Part shown: one piece after another, positions 17,898-27,586 of the stretch | Layout of the letters: every line of letters starts with the position of its first letter | Position numbering within the stretch: the first letter of the stretch is position 1 | Origin: CAZPRY01 sp964589175 | GTDB lineage: Bacteria > Fidelibacterota > UBA2242 | Reading direction: 5' to 3' | Assembly (NCBI GenBank): GCA_964589175.1 | Contig: CAZPRY010000001.1 | Location: 1 to 64,000, forward strand | Length of the DNA stretch: 64,000 bases | Translations under genes and position numbers: made by a program | The notes under the pieces: generated by a model | The model's database searches: none | What the model was told of the DNA's origin: nothing | What the model saw: only the letters and a program-made list of their open reading frames with translations

Positions 17898-18814
17898 CAA
17901 TTCGTTTCCGCACTTGTATAGAGATAATCGATGATCACCTGTCCGACAACCTGAAGGCTTTTAGGACTGCATTTATCGGGTGTGTCCTTCGTGGTATGCC
18001 AGTAATTGGAGAAGCGGTTCGGGTACTCAAAATCGATGATGTCGATGGCCGGAATTTTGGCATATTCGATCAGCATCAGGTGGTCGTCGTAAATTTCGCC
18101 GTCCAGCTGGTGGACAAACTGTTTATATCCGCGCTTGCGGGCGATATCCCAGATTTGTTTGATCAGGCCCGGATTGCTGCGGTATGAATTACGCTCAACC
18201 GGGATTTTCAGATCGGCGTCGCCGATCATGTCGAGGATAATGGCCGCAACGGGTTTTTCAATCGGCAGGTTTTGGGCGAAATAGGCGGAGCCCAGGCAGT
18301 AACTCCGGAAATTTTCGGTCGTGCCGTAATCCTCGCCGTCGAAAAGGACGATATAAACGGCGCGATCCGGCGGATTTTGCGAGAGATACTCTGCCAGGTG
18401 CATGAGCACGGCACAGCCGCTGGCGCCGTCGTTGGCTCCCGTGATCGGCTGATTTCGTTTGGCCGGGTCGGGGTCGTGATCGGCCCAGGGACGCGTGTCC
18501 CAGTGCGCGCCGAGCAACAGCGGATTGCCCTTTTCCATGGCAAAACCGGCGATGATGTTGCTCATCTGAAAAGTGACCGAATCATAAGCTATGAATTGAT
18601 CGAATTCCTGACAGAAATTCGTGTCCGCCAGAGGTGTAAAAAAGGAAACGAAATAATCCTTTGCGGCGGAATGGCCGACTGAGCCCGGATTGCGCGGACC
18701 CATCTGACACTGCTGTTCCAGGTATTGAAAAGCCTGCCGGCCGTCGAACTGGCTTGCCTCGCGGGTACATCCGGCCAACCATACGAGAATCGATAAAAAT
18801 AGTAACTTTCTCAC
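17897..18814 (-). CDS. M28-family lipoprotein, glutaminyl-peptide cyclotransferase-like
   Basis: A zinc-dependent enzyme predicted to convert N-terminal glutamine to pyroglutamate, or else to act as an M28 aminopeptidase. The N terminus is a lipoprotein signal with lipobox WLAGC. Motifs fit bacterial glutaminyl cyclases: LLLGAHWDTRPWADHDPD, ITGANDGASG with the zinc Asp, FDGEDYG with the catalytic Glu followed by Asp, and YWHTTKDTPD with the C-terminal Trp-His pair. GTG at 18814 is preferred because it follows AGAGGATAACT and lies 2 bp after the sprA stop; a longer in-frame version would run into sprA. FCB cyclases modify exported proteins whose mature form begins with Gln, and SprA here appears to be one. 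Confidence 0.85.
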   Translation of the reverse strand: MRKLLFLSILVWLAGCTREASQFDGRQAFQYLEQQCQMGPRNPGSVGHSAAKDYFVSFFTPLADTNFCQEFDQFIAYDSVTFQMSNIIAGFAMEKGNPLLLGAHWDTRPWADHDPDPAKRNQPITGANDGASGCAVLMHLAEYLSQNPPDRAVYIVLFDGEDYGTTENFRSYCLGSAYFAQNLPIEKPVAAIILDMIGDADLKIPVERNSYRSNPGLIKQIWDIARKRGYKQFVHQLDGEIYDDHLMLIEYAKIPAIDIIDFEYPNRFSNYWHTTKDTPDKCSPKSLQVVGQVIIDYLYTSAETN

Positions 18815-18816
18815 AG

Positions 18817-21800
18817 TTATCCTCTGATTTGAATGTTGATGTCGAAACCGCCGTTGCGCGTCACCCGTTTGCCGGTCTGCCGGTTGAAACTTTCCGAATA
18901 ATCGAAAAAGAGCGATCCCGAGACTTTCTGGGTAAACGAGTAGGTAATTTTCGGAGAAACCTTCCACATCCGGTTTTCATTCTGGACGGCGAACTTGGAG
19001 CCTTCGGTGATGCTGTTACGGGCCAAAGTTTTTGATTCGTTGTAATCGAAACTCACTGCAAAGTTGGTTTTGTTTTCCAATTTGAGATCTTTGATGAAGG
19101 GTAAGGGCAGAGTAAAGCCGCCTTTTTTTTCGTAGCCGATGGAGCCGGACAGGTTGCTTTCGTACACGATGTCGGTACCACTGGTTTTGTTGTTGATGGT
19201 TCTGCCCTGCGTCATCCGAAAGTTGCCGTTCATGTTGTTGTTCAGGCTCAGCGAGATTCCAACGAGCGGCTGAAAGTAAATTTTATAGGATGAGTTGTAC
19301 TCCTCACCGTCGCGCTTCACGATGGTCTCCTTGCCGGAGAAACCGTGGTCCAGCGACAGGCTCTTGACAAATTTAGAAAGAAATTTGATTTTTTCCAGGC
19401 GGCTCAGGCGCACAGTCCAGGTTGGGAAGGGAATACCGTCACGCCCGGTTTCGCCCATGGGGAAAAAGTCGCGGGTCATGGTATTGCCGCTGGAGCCCTG
19501 GGCCAGCGTGCTGGCTTTATTCTGATTGAAGGAAAAGCTGGTGTTGAGATTCGAAAAAAGATTCAATCCGGTACGGACCGAGGCGTCGATATTTTTCGAG
19601 ACGTTGTCCCTGTTCAGGCCTACTTCCTCGGACAGGATGTCGAGGCCCGGATCTTTCTCGAATCCCATGCGGTAGAGGATGCCGGGGGTGCCGATACGGC
19701 CCATATTACGGTTGGTTTCACTCACGGAGTAATTGACCTGGATGGCCTGGAGTTTCTTCAGACCTTTGTAGAGCAGTTCCAGAATCTTGTGTTCTTTATT
19801 GCTTTGACTGCTTTCGGACTGGGGAACCGGTTTGGAATCGGACGCTTCCGGGGTCGTCGGGCGCCGGCCGCGGGTTTGAGCCGAGGGTCGACTCGAGGAT
19901 GAAGCCGGTTTACTCTTGGGTGTATAGAAAGATTCCAGAATCGAGGCCAGTTCGAGACTCACGTTAGAGGAAAGGCGGTTTTGAGAACTCAGCTGATCGA
20001 TACTCTTTGTGCTGCTACCCAGCGGTTCCGACCAGGTATAATTGGCCGTGTAGTTGAAATTCGGGGTGAACCACGGGATCAGTTTGGGCGTGAAGGCAGC
20101 CGAATAGTTTTCACTGTCGTCGATCAGCACGCCAGCGTTCAATTCGCGGATCGGCCGGAGTTTATCATAACGGAATTCATCCATGTCGTTTTTCATGCTT
20201 TTACCGAAGGAGAGATCGATGTTCTCGGTCACCCGGTACTTGAAATTCAGACGGCTGCTGAGACCGAAGTCATAGCTCTCGGTCGCCTCGCCCAAACGCG
20301 GGATTTTATTGGAATTGGTTTCCGCCGCATCCAGGGCGATGTCGAAATCGCTGGGAGTATAAAACCATTTAATTTCACTTAGTTTTTTTACGATCTTCAT
20401 ATTCTCGGTGAATTTGAAGGGGCGAAAGTAATTATCCCGCCCAAACGGAATTCTGAAGTTGAAACGACTGGTATAGTTCTGGGAATTTTGCTCTTTTATC
20501 TGATTCGAGGAGCTGCTACGCCACTGGGCGTTGAAACTGAGTTTCATCTGGTCGATGGTATATTTGGTAAGCCAGAAATCGCCCTGCCGTTTTCCGATAG
20601 AGGTATTGAAACTGTAGGACTGCGAACGGGTCAGAATACTGTCGGGTGCGTTCTCTCCGGTGAGGATATCTGTTCCCGGGATGAATTTCGGAGTGCTGCT
20701 GTTTTCCGAGTAGGAGCCGCTGAGGGGCAGCTGCAGACCCCATGAACTGGGCGTAAATTTATCCAGAGAGAGCGAGCCCTGCGCCATGAAATTGTCGGAG
20801 GTGTTGAGACCGGTGGCGTTGAGGCTCGGACGCTCTTCGACGGTATGGAAGTCGGCGTCGCGGTGATCCAGGCTGACGCTGACATTGGCCAGGTCGGCGA
20901 GTTTAAGCGTCGCTTTCGAACGGAAGGCGGTACCCGGATCGCGGCGGACTTCGGAGAGCCGCAACTCGTCGATCCACACCTCTCCGAAAACAGCGTCGTC
21001 GTAACGCCGGGGCAGGGTGGCATCCTTAATGTCGTCCAGTTCATATTTTTTGTTTATCAAACCCAACTGCAACTGCTGGACGCGGGACATGGCCGGGTTG
21101 CCCCAGATGATAATTTCCTTGCCGGTATACTTGCCGTCGATGACCTCGCGATAATGACGTTTGACGATTTCGCCCTCTTCATCGCGCGTGATGCGGTAGA
21201 CCTGGGGGCGGACGTCGTTGTCAGGGAACTCTTCTTCGGAGTTATAGGATTTCATGCGGGTCACGAAATCGAGATCGATTTCCATCTCATTGCGCTTGTC
21301 CCAACCGCCGTAGACCGGCTGCCGGTACTCATAAAACTGTTCGTTGGTTCCGCCGCGCCCGAAACGGATAAAAAACTGCAAAGCGGTCTGTTCGCCGTCG
21401 GGATAGATATAACCGCGGGTACGCAGATTGTAGCCGTTGATGTAGAGTTTCATTTTTTTATAGGTGATGAAGCTTAGTTCTTCCAGCAGGGTCTTTTTGG
21501 CGGAGGCGATTTCACCAGGTCCCAGACCATTCGGGCCGTCGATGTTGAGCACCAGGGATTGTTCCTTCATGCGGATTTCATTGATGCGGTCATATTCACC
21601 CTGCACGCCTTTGGGGGCGTCATAAATATCCGGGTTGTCCTCAGTATTGACGACGCTGACGGCGAAGTTTTCTTCGCTCAGAAAGAAATTGGAGTTTTCG
21701 TTTTTGGCGACGCCCAGCTCTTCCCACTCGTTGCCGACCATCTCGATTTTGGCGATCCAGATCGAATCCTGTTCAATGGCGTTGTCCATCCACAGGCGGC

Positions 21801-24800
21801 AGGCCCGCACATCTTCCCAGCTGATTTCGCCGTCGGCGCGCACCTTGCGAAATTCGTTCAGCGGAATCCGGTACAGTTTCCAGCCGGTGGGATTGCCGTT
21901 GGAGCGCAGGGTCTTGCCGGCGAGAAAGGGATTGTCGGTCTCGGCGAGCGGGATTTCAACCGTGAAATAGTCGTTGACCCGGTCCAGGACATAGTTGCTG
22001 TTCATATCTTCGGCGTCCGGGAAGAGGCCGCTGACATCCTTGGAGTTATCCTCGGTCCCGTTGATGTAGCGATAAACGGTCGATGTCTCACTCCATTTCC
22101 AGTTGTCGGAATGGGGATCGTCCAGATCGCGGTTAAAATCTTTCAGGCGTTCGTCGTCCTTGTAGAGAGTATCCTGCAGGGCCGTCCCGGGATAGATTAT
22201 CACGCGTTCATCGGCGTCAAACACACCGTCCAGGCCGGTGTCTTCGCCGTCATCCAGCAGGTCGTTGCCGGTAGTGAATCCGGCTTCCGGGCGATCTTCC
22301 GTATTGAGTTTGTTGTCCGGAATCTGGTCCTCGCTGATGTTACCCAGGTCGACATGTAAATTGCCGGTGTTACCGTGCGCCCAAATTTCGATAAATTTGG
22401 TCTTGGACTGATCGTAATAGCTGGTCGGGAAGAAGTAGGTGACACCGCCCCAGGCTTGCCGGGCCAATCCGAAGGGATCCTGTTTGCCGATCCCGGACGC
22501 CCACTGCGGATTGATCGAGAGGATCAGAATTTCGGTGACGTTGTTCTGGGCCCGTGTGCTGACCTCTTTATTGGGCCAGATGTTCTTCGTGGGAACACCG
22601 CCGTAAGGATTGAACCAGTTCGTGAAAGCCTGCAGGCTGACGTCTTTGGCCTTGCCGTTGTCATCCAGCGGGGCGGCGGAGCGCGCCCAGTAGTTGCGCA
22701 TAATGGGCGGTGAGGTAATGCGTTTGGAGCCCTCAAAATCGTCGATGAAACCGACGCCGTCAGGGTCACCGGTGTCTTTATTACTGATCGTGTTGGGATT
22801 GGGCCGCACCTGGGCCAGTTCGCCTTCAAAAGTGATCGAGGAGGCCTGGTCGGTACTGACCAGGGGCAGCCAGTCGATTGCCCGGGTCAGAAAAGGCAGT
22901 TCCTGATTGAAGCGGCCGTTGATATCCCAGACGAAGTTGCGCATCGGTTCATAGCCGATATCCACTTTCTCGTCGACGACGGATTTGCTGAAATAAAGCA
23001 AGGTGCCTCCGATAAAGGAATTGTCCCCGAAATCATATTGGGCCCGGGCACCTAAAATGGTCTTTTTGTCCAGCTGGAAAAACTGGTTTTTTTCGAATTT
23101 CACGTCCAGTTGTGCGTCGGGATTCAAGGCGTCCTGACGCAGCAGCGTCAACGTACCGCTGAAATAATCGATGGTGTAATCCGAACCGCGCTGCAGGGTC
23201 TGGTTACCCAGTGTAACGATTTCACTGCCTTCGATGACCATCGGTCCCAGGTTGATGATTGCGCTGCGGTTCTCATAGCTGTAGACGATCTTGAATTTGG
23301 TGTCGTCGATGATTTCGCTGAGTTTGCTGCGGTTGGTGTCGTACATGGCCGAACAGCTGTAAATGTCGCTGATATTCGGATTGCGCGCACCGCTCTCATC
23401 GCCCTCGGCGAACTGGAAAGGACGCAGGTAGGGCAGCCATAGTTCGCCGGATTGCAATTTGATGATGTTTTTGTTATCCAGATCGATGATATCGTCGGGT
23501 GTGGGATTTCCGTTTTTGTCCTTATCGTCAAGCCCGAATTTGCGCAGGAAGGTTTGGCCGTCTTCTTTGGCGCGCTCTTCGTCGCCGCTCGCACCGTGGA
23601 TATAGACAATCCGGAGATTGAAGCCCTCTGCGTTAATGCCGGTCGAACCGAGATAGTAGACGTTCTTGAATTCGAGATTCCAGCAGGGGTGCGAAGGCAC
23701 CATGTGCTGCGGTTTGATCAGTTTCAGCACGATATTGGTGGAGTCTGCCAGGTTGCGATTCCAATCGCCGTACTCTCCTGTGGTAACTCCGGCCTCAGTG
23801 GCGGTGCGGTAGGTGACGCCCAGAACTTCATTTTCCTGTAATTGCGATGTGAGACGGATGTAGCCCATGTTTTTATCGACCTGGTAATCGAGGCCCAGCT
23901 CCAGGCGCTGGAAGACGCGCTGCTCGGTGTAATCCGTATACTGTAGGGTGTCGCTTGGATCGACATAGGCGCGCCCATAAACGCTGCCGGCGACTTCGAT
24001 ATTGATCGATTTGTAGACTTCAAGATCGCCGACAAAGCGGTTCGGGTTGTAGGTGAATAGTCCGTTTATCATCGGGTAGAAATTGGAGCGATAATCATAA
24101 TCCAGGAAGAAATAGAGGTTGCGGCGGTATTCGTAATCTTTGATGAAGTTCTCGGTTTTCTGGGCGCCGCCGTCGATGCTGAGTTTTTCCTTCTTGCCCT
24201 TTTCGACCGATGCGATCGTGGTGATGTCCAGCCCGCCCAGCTTCATCAGGGCTTTCAGACCGAACAGGCCGTTGTTCTTCCCGGAGAAAGTCACGAATTG
24301 GGTGCCGGGCAGGGAGAGGGACACGTTTCCGGCCTCGACCTTCTGGACGACGGCGTCCTCATCGCCGGTGTAGACGATTTTCAAGGCGTTTTCAAAATCG
24401 AAATCACGCTCGCTGTCCTGATCGACCAGAATGCTGATGCGATCGCCGATTTTGCCTTCGATGTTCAATTGCTGCTTTTGGTCGATAATAAAAGAGGTCG
24501 ATTGTCCCTGCTGGTAGGTGCTGCGGGCCTGCGTCTGGGATTGGTTCTGCAAACGCCCGTTGATATTCACGTTTCCGGAAACCTGCAAAGAAACGCGCTG
24601 GCCGCCGATATCGGCGCCGATCAGTTCGATCTTTTGGGAAGAGCTGCCCGTGCGGGCATCGCTACTCTCTTTTTGGATTTCGCTGATGAATTTATTGCGC
24701 AGGGTAAATTCCTTTTTCCGGGTGAAGTAGTCGCCGATGGAATAGCCCTGGGGTGCCATAAGGTCGGATTGGTCGAGATGGGTGTAGAAAATAATGTTGT

Positions 24801-25074
24801 CGCCGCTCAGATCGGTTTCGTGCGAGCGCCGTACCCCGGGGAATTTTATCTGCAGGATATGCCGGTTCAACAGGATGTAATCGTCGGAGATTAGGGACAA
24901 GCCCTGTTTGTATTCCATGCCGGACGAGCTGAAGCGTCCCGCCAGCCAATTGATACGCATCGGAAACACCTGTCCTTCCGTATCAACCTGGGCATCCTGC
25001 GCATGCAGTAATCCCGCTTGAAAAACGGAAAGAAATATATAAACTACCCAAAGGTATGTCTTTTTACTTGCCAC
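18817..25074 (-). CDS. sprA: SprA-family giant outer-membrane protein (type IX secretion translocon)
   Basis: A 2085-residue exported protein of the SprA/Sov family, which forms the very large beta-barrel pore of the type IX secretion system in the outer membrane. Family signs are the size (somewhat shorter than the usual 2,300-2,500), an early RYSF-type beta-rich region, a central block with the conserved WWRLPLNEF-like stretch (LYRIPLNEFRKV), the strand IWIDELRLSEVRRDPG equivalent, and a long run of amphipathic strands to the C terminus (FDINIQIRG). The signal peptide probably ends LLHA with Gln next. A short Pro/Ser/Arg-rich linker is at ~1,720-1,760. It is the first gene of a seven-gene operon that also encodes PorV-like barrels and a cyclase-like lipoprotein. 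I saw no other T9SS core genes in the window. Confidence 0.92.
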   Translation of the reverse strand: MASKKTYLWVVYIFLSVFQAGLLHAQDAQVDTEGQVFPMRINWLAGRFSSSGMEYKQGLSLISDDYILLNRHILQIKFPGVRRSHETDLSGDNIIFYTHLDQSDLMAPQGYSIGDYFTRKKEFTLRNKFISEIQKESSDARTGSSSQKIELIGADIGGQRVSLQVSGNVNINGRLQNQSQTQARSTYQQGQSTSFIIDQKQQLNIEGKIGDRISILVDQDSERDFDFENALKIVYTGDEDAVVQKVEAGNVSLSLPGTQFVTFSGKNNGLFGLKALMKLGGLDITTIASVEKGKKEKLSIDGGAQKTENFIKDYEYRRNLYFFLDYDYRSNFYPMINGLFTYNPNRFVGDLEVYKSINIEVAGSVYGRAYVDPSDTLQYTDYTEQRVFQRLELGLDYQVDKNMGYIRLTSQLQENEVLGVTYRTATEAGVTTGEYGDWNRNLADSTNIVLKLIKPQHMVPSHPCWNLEFKNVYYLGSTGINAEGFNLRIVYIHGASGDEERAKEDGQTFLRKFGLDDKDKNGNPTPDDIIDLDNKNIIKLQSGELWLPYLRPFQFAEGDESGARNPNISDIYSCSAMYDTNRSKLSEIIDDTKFKIVYSYENRSAIINLGPMVIEGSEIVTLGNQTLQRGSDYTIDYFSGTLTLLRQDALNPDAQLDVKFEKNQFFQLDKKTILGARAQYDFGDNSFIGGTLLYFSKSVVDEKVDIGYEPMRNFVWDINGRFNQELPFLTRAIDWLPLVSTDQASSITFEGELAQVRPNPNTISNKDTGDPDGVGFIDDFEGSKRITSPPIMRNYWARSAAPLDDNGKAKDVSLQAFTNWFNPYGGVPTKNIWPNKEVSTRAQNNVTEILILSINPQWASGIGKQDPFGLARQAWGGVTYFFPTSYYDQSKTKFIEIWAHGNTGNLHVDLGNISEDQIPDNKLNTEDRPEAGFTTGNDLLDDGEDTGLDGVFDADERVIIYPGTALQDTLYKDDERLKDFNRDLDDPHSDNWKWSETSTVYRYINGTEDNSKDVSGLFPDAEDMNSNYVLDRVNDYFTVEIPLAETDNPFLAGKTLRSNGNPTGWKLYRIPLNEFRKVRADGEISWEDVRACRLWMDNAIEQDSIWIAKIEMVGNEWEELGVAKNENSNFFLSEENFAVSVVNTEDNPDIYDAPKGVQGEYDRINEIRMKEQSLVLNIDGPNGLGPGEIASAKKTLLEELSFITYKKMKLYINGYNLRTRGYIYPDGEQTALQFFIRFGRGGTNEQFYEYRQPVYGGWDKRNEMEIDLDFVTRMKSYNSEEEFPDNDVRPQVYRITRDEEGEIVKRHYREVIDGKYTGKEIIIWGNPAMSRVQQLQLGLINKKYELDDIKDATLPRRYDDAVFGEVWIDELRLSEVRRDPGTAFRSKATLKLADLANVSVSLDHRDADFHTVEERPSLNATGLNTSDNFMAQGSLSLDKFTPSSWGLQLPLSGSYSENSSTPKFIPGTDILTGENAPDSILTRSQSYSFNTSIGKRQGDFWLTKYTIDQMKLSFNAQWRSSSSNQIKEQNSQNYTSRFNFRIPFGRDNYFRPFKFTENMKIVKKLSEIKWFYTPSDFDIALDAAETNSNKIPRLGEATESYDFGLSSRLNFKYRVTENIDLSFGKSMKNDMDEFRYDKLRPIRELNAGVLIDDSENYSAAFTPKLIPWFTPNFNYTANYTWSEPLGSSTKSIDQLSSQNRLSSNVSLELASILESFYTPKSKPASSSSRPSAQTRGRRPTTPEASDSKPVPQSESSQSNKEHKILELLYKGLKKLQAIQVNYSVSETNRNMGRIGTPGILYRMGFEKDPGLDILSEEVGLNRDNVSKNIDASVRTGLNLFSNLNTSFSFNQNKASTLAQGSSGNTMTRDFFPMGETGRDGIPFPTWTVRLSRLEKIKFLSKFVKSLSLDHGFSGKETIVKRDGEEYNSSYKIYFQPLVGISLSLNNNMNGNFRMTQGRTINNKTSGTDIVYESNLSGSIGYEKKGGFTLPLPFIKDLKLENKTNFAVSFDYNESKTLARNSITEGSKFAVQNENRMWKVSPKITYSFTQKVSGSLFFDYSESFNRQTGKRVTRNGGFDINIQIRG

Positions 25075-25095
25075 CCTGAAACTGACTTTCGCTGA

Positions 25096-25125
25096 TTAAT
25101 ATGAATTATTTCGAAACTGTATCAA
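25096..25125 (-). promoter_or_regulatory. Probable promoter of the sprA operon
   Basis: On the minus strand TTGATA (25120-25125), 18-bp spacer and TATTAA (25096-25101), about 25 bp before the sprA start codon. Confidence 0.5.
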
Positions 25126-25140
25126 GCTTTGGGTGGCACC

Positions 25141-25749
25141 TCAAACGTTGGTGGTTGCGGAATGTAAATATTCTGCCAGACGGGTATTCAGTTGCTGAAA
25201 AGCCCGGCCCCTGTGGCTGATGGCATTTTTCTCGGATGTATTCATCTCGGCGTAGGTTTTGCTGGCTGCGCTAACGTAGAAAATCGGGTCATAGCCGAAA
25301 CCCTGCTCGCCGCGTTCTTCGGTGAGGATGCTTCCCTCCACACAGCCTTCGCCTGTCAGAATCGCATCTGCCCCATAGAAGAGCGCCACAGTTCTGAACC
25401 GGGCCTGTCGTTTTTCGACGGGAATTCCCTGCATAACCCTCAACATTTTCCGGACATTATCCCGGTAGCTGGCCTGTTCTCCGGCGAAGCGGGCCGAATA
25501 GACTCCGGGTTTTCCATCTAAGGCGTCAACTTCCAGTCCCGTGTCATCGGAAATAGCAGGTAATCCGCTGAATTCTGACAGGACTCTTGCTTTTTTTAAT
25601 GCGTTCTCGTGAAGCGAGTTCCCGTCTTCCTCCACTTCCGGGGCTGCGGGAAATTCATGCAGGTAGCGAAAACGAATCCCGGGCAGGCGAAATATCTGCC
25701 GGATTTCTTCAAGCTTGTCTCGGTTATTGGAGGCGATCAGAATATCCAA
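25141..25749 (-). CDS. rdgB: Non-canonical purine NTP pyrophosphatase
   Basis: Hydrolyses dITP, ITP and XTP to monophosphates, keeping deaminated purines out of nucleic acid. The 202 residues match the RdgB/HAM1 length and motifs: the nucleotide-binding ASNNRDKLEEI near the start, SDDTGLEVDALDGKPGVYSA with the metal-binding acids, GFGYDPIFY, and the C-terminal SHRGRAF. Cytoplasmic, ATG start. It lies between the sprA promoter and pepD. Confidence 0.96.
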   Translation of the reverse strand: MDILIASNNRDKLEEIRQIFRLPGIRFRYLHEFPAAPEVEEDGNSLHENALKKARVLSEFSGLPAISDDTGLEVDALDGKPGVYSARFAGEQASYRDNVRKMLRVMQGIPVEKRQARFRTVALFYGADAILTGEGCVEGSILTEERGEQGFGYDPIFYVSAASKTYAEMNTSEKNAISHRGRAFQQLNTRLAEYLHSATTNV

Positions 25750-26048
25750 AATATTTTTTAACTCTTTATTTTCTTTGTATAAAAGCGCAAAAAATGGCCC
25801 AGAATGTTATAGATATTTCGTCATAATGTCAAGTCTATTCCGAGGATAAACGCTTGCGGAGAGTCTGAAACCAGCGTCTGAAATGAGCCATTTTCCGATC
25901 ACTCTCAAAAATACCGGGCCGCGAGCAAGGCGGTCAGGGAAAACAAAGTTCCTTGGGCCGGACAAAGGAGCCATCCCCTACAACCCGGGATGGCTCTATA
26001 TTGCGGAGCGCCGCGCGTGAATTCTGCGACGCCGGTTCGGGTAAAAGA
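25750..26048. other. Intergenic region between rdgB and pepD
   Basis: About 300 bp with no gene-like frame. Its only clear structure is a 10-bp hairpin near the pepD end, listed separately. The rdgB promoter should lie here but is not obvious. Confidence 0.5.
25968..25996 (-). terminator. Probable pepD terminator
   Basis: GAGCCATCCC (25968-25977) pairs perfectly with GGGATGGCTC (25987-25996), 9-base loop. On the minus strand it lies ~50 bp after the pepD stop and is followed by CTTTGT, a weak U tract. Confidence 0.5.
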
Positions 26049-27515
26049 TCAGGATTCTTTGGCCAGACGCGCCAGCACTTCAACGAGGAGCTCCCAGAAC
26101 TTCGCCACGGTTTTGATCTCGACGCGTTCATCCGGCGAATGGGCGCCCATAATGGTCGGGCCGAAAGAGATCATATCCATGCCGTTGTATTTCTCGCCAA
26201 TGATGCCGCACTCCAGGCCGGCGTGAATGGCCTTGACTTCGGGATAACTGCCGTAGAGCGACTTGTAGGTCTCCTTCATGAACTTCAGGATTTTGGAGTC
26301 CATATTCGGCTGCCAGGAGGGATAGCCCAGTCCCTGGCGAATCTTAGCGCCGGCCAGTACGCCCGTCGAGGCCACTTTGGCGGCGATGTCCAGGATTTCC
26401 GTCGCGACGGAACTGCGCTGGCTGGTCAATATTCGAACTTCGTTCTTTTCGGTGCGGATGATGGCCATGTTGGTGGAGGTTTCCACCAGCCCGGGAATCG
26501 CGTGGCTCATGGCCTGCACGCCGTGGGGAATCACATACAGGAAATGGAGCAGCGTTTCCTGGAGTTTCGCGGTGAATACCTTTTGCGGATATTCGTCAAG
26601 TTCTTCCACGACAATTTTTATTTTGTCTTCGACGCCCTTGAATTCATTCTGCAGGATCGCTTCGTATTCGGCCAGCAGCGTCTTAAAGGCGTCCAGTTGC
26701 CGGCTGTCAACCAGCAGTTTAAAATCGGCTTCGCGCGGGATGGCGTTGTGCTTGCTGCCCCCGTCGATATCATAGAGATTCAGATCGAATTTCTTCGCGG
26801 CGTTCCAGATCACGCGATTCAGTTGCATGATCGCATTGGCGCGTCCAACGTGGATTTCGAGACCCGAATGGCCGCCTTTCAGACCGGTGATTTTGGCAGC
26901 CACGGCTTTTTTGCCGGATGGAGCGGCCTGCCAGTCGATCTCGAAAAACATCTCCGAGTCCTTGCCGCCGGCGCAGCCGACATAGAGTGCGCCGTCTTCT
27001 TCGGAATCGCAATTGACCAGAATCCGGCCCTGAACGAAATCCGAAGTCAGGGCGTTGGCACCGGTCAAACCGGTCTCTTCGTCGATCGTGAACAGCCCTT
27101 CCAGCGGCGGGTGCACGAGATCTTTATCAGCCAAGGCGGCCAGCGCGGCGGCGACGCCGATACCGTTGTCGGCTCCCAGTGTGGTGCCCCCGGCCCGGAT
27201 CCAGTCGCCATCACGGACCAATTGAATCGGGTCCTTGCGGAAATCGTGGTCGGTGCCCTTGTTCTTTTCGCAGACCATATCGACGTGTCCCTGCAGGACG
27301 ACGCCGGTGGCTTTTTCATAGCCCGGGGTGGCCGGTTTCGAAATCACGATGTTGCCGACCGCATCCTTTTTATAAGGCAATTGCAGGTCCTTGGCGACAC
27401 CGATGAGCCATTCAACAACCTTTTCCTCGTGTTTGGATTCGCGTGGCATCTGGCTGATCTGATAAAAATAATCCCATAAAAGTTGGGGTTTTAAACCGTT
27501 AATCACTGTTTTCAA
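26049..27515 (-). CDS. pepD: Aminoacyl-histidine dipeptidase (Xaa-His dipeptidase)
   Basis: An M20-family metallopeptidase that hydrolyses Xaa-His dipeptides such as carnosine, releasing amino acids in the cytoplasm. The 488-residue length equals that of the PepD family. Motifs in order: SQMPRESKHEE at the N terminus, the metal His/Asp in LQGHVDMVCEK, GADNGIGVAAALA with the bridging Asp, TIDEETGLTGA with the catalytic and metal-binding Glu pair, and GGHSGLEIHVGRANA in the lid/dimerisation domain. ATG with an AAGGAAG-type ribosome site. Next to rocD, which fits a role in amino-acid salvage. Confidence 0.95.
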   Translation of the reverse strand: MKTVINGLKPQLLWDYFYQISQMPRESKHEEKVVEWLIGVAKDLQLPYKKDAVGNIVISKPATPGYEKATGVVLQGHVDMVCEKNKGTDHDFRKDPIQLVRDGDWIRAGGTTLGADNGIGVAAALAALADKDLVHPPLEGLFTIDEETGLTGANALTSDFVQGRILVNCDSEEDGALYVGCAGGKDSEMFFEIDWQAAPSGKKAVAAKITGLKGGHSGLEIHVGRANAIMQLNRVIWNAAKKFDLNLYDIDGGSKHNAIPREADFKLLVDSRQLDAFKTLLAEYEAILQNEFKGVEDKIKIVVEELDEYPQKVFTAKLQETLLHFLYVIPHGVQAMSHAIPGLVETSTNMAIIRTEKNEVRILTSQRSSVATEILDIAAKVASTGVLAGAKIRQGLGYPSWQPNMDSKILKFMKETYKSLYGSYPEVKAIHAGLECGIIGEKYNGMDMISFGPTIMGAHSPDERVEIKTVAKFWELLVEVLARLAKES

Positions 27516-27586
27516 AGGAAGTTCTCCTCTCGTGTATAGTGTTAAACTCGTATTGACAAAGCGCCTTTTATACGCAAGCGTATGAT

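Noticed and set aside
18815..18967. Longer N terminus for the M28 lipoprotein
   Set aside because: It would overlap the end of sprA and place a lipoprotein signal ~50 residues inside the protein; the GTG at 18814 has a good ribosome site.
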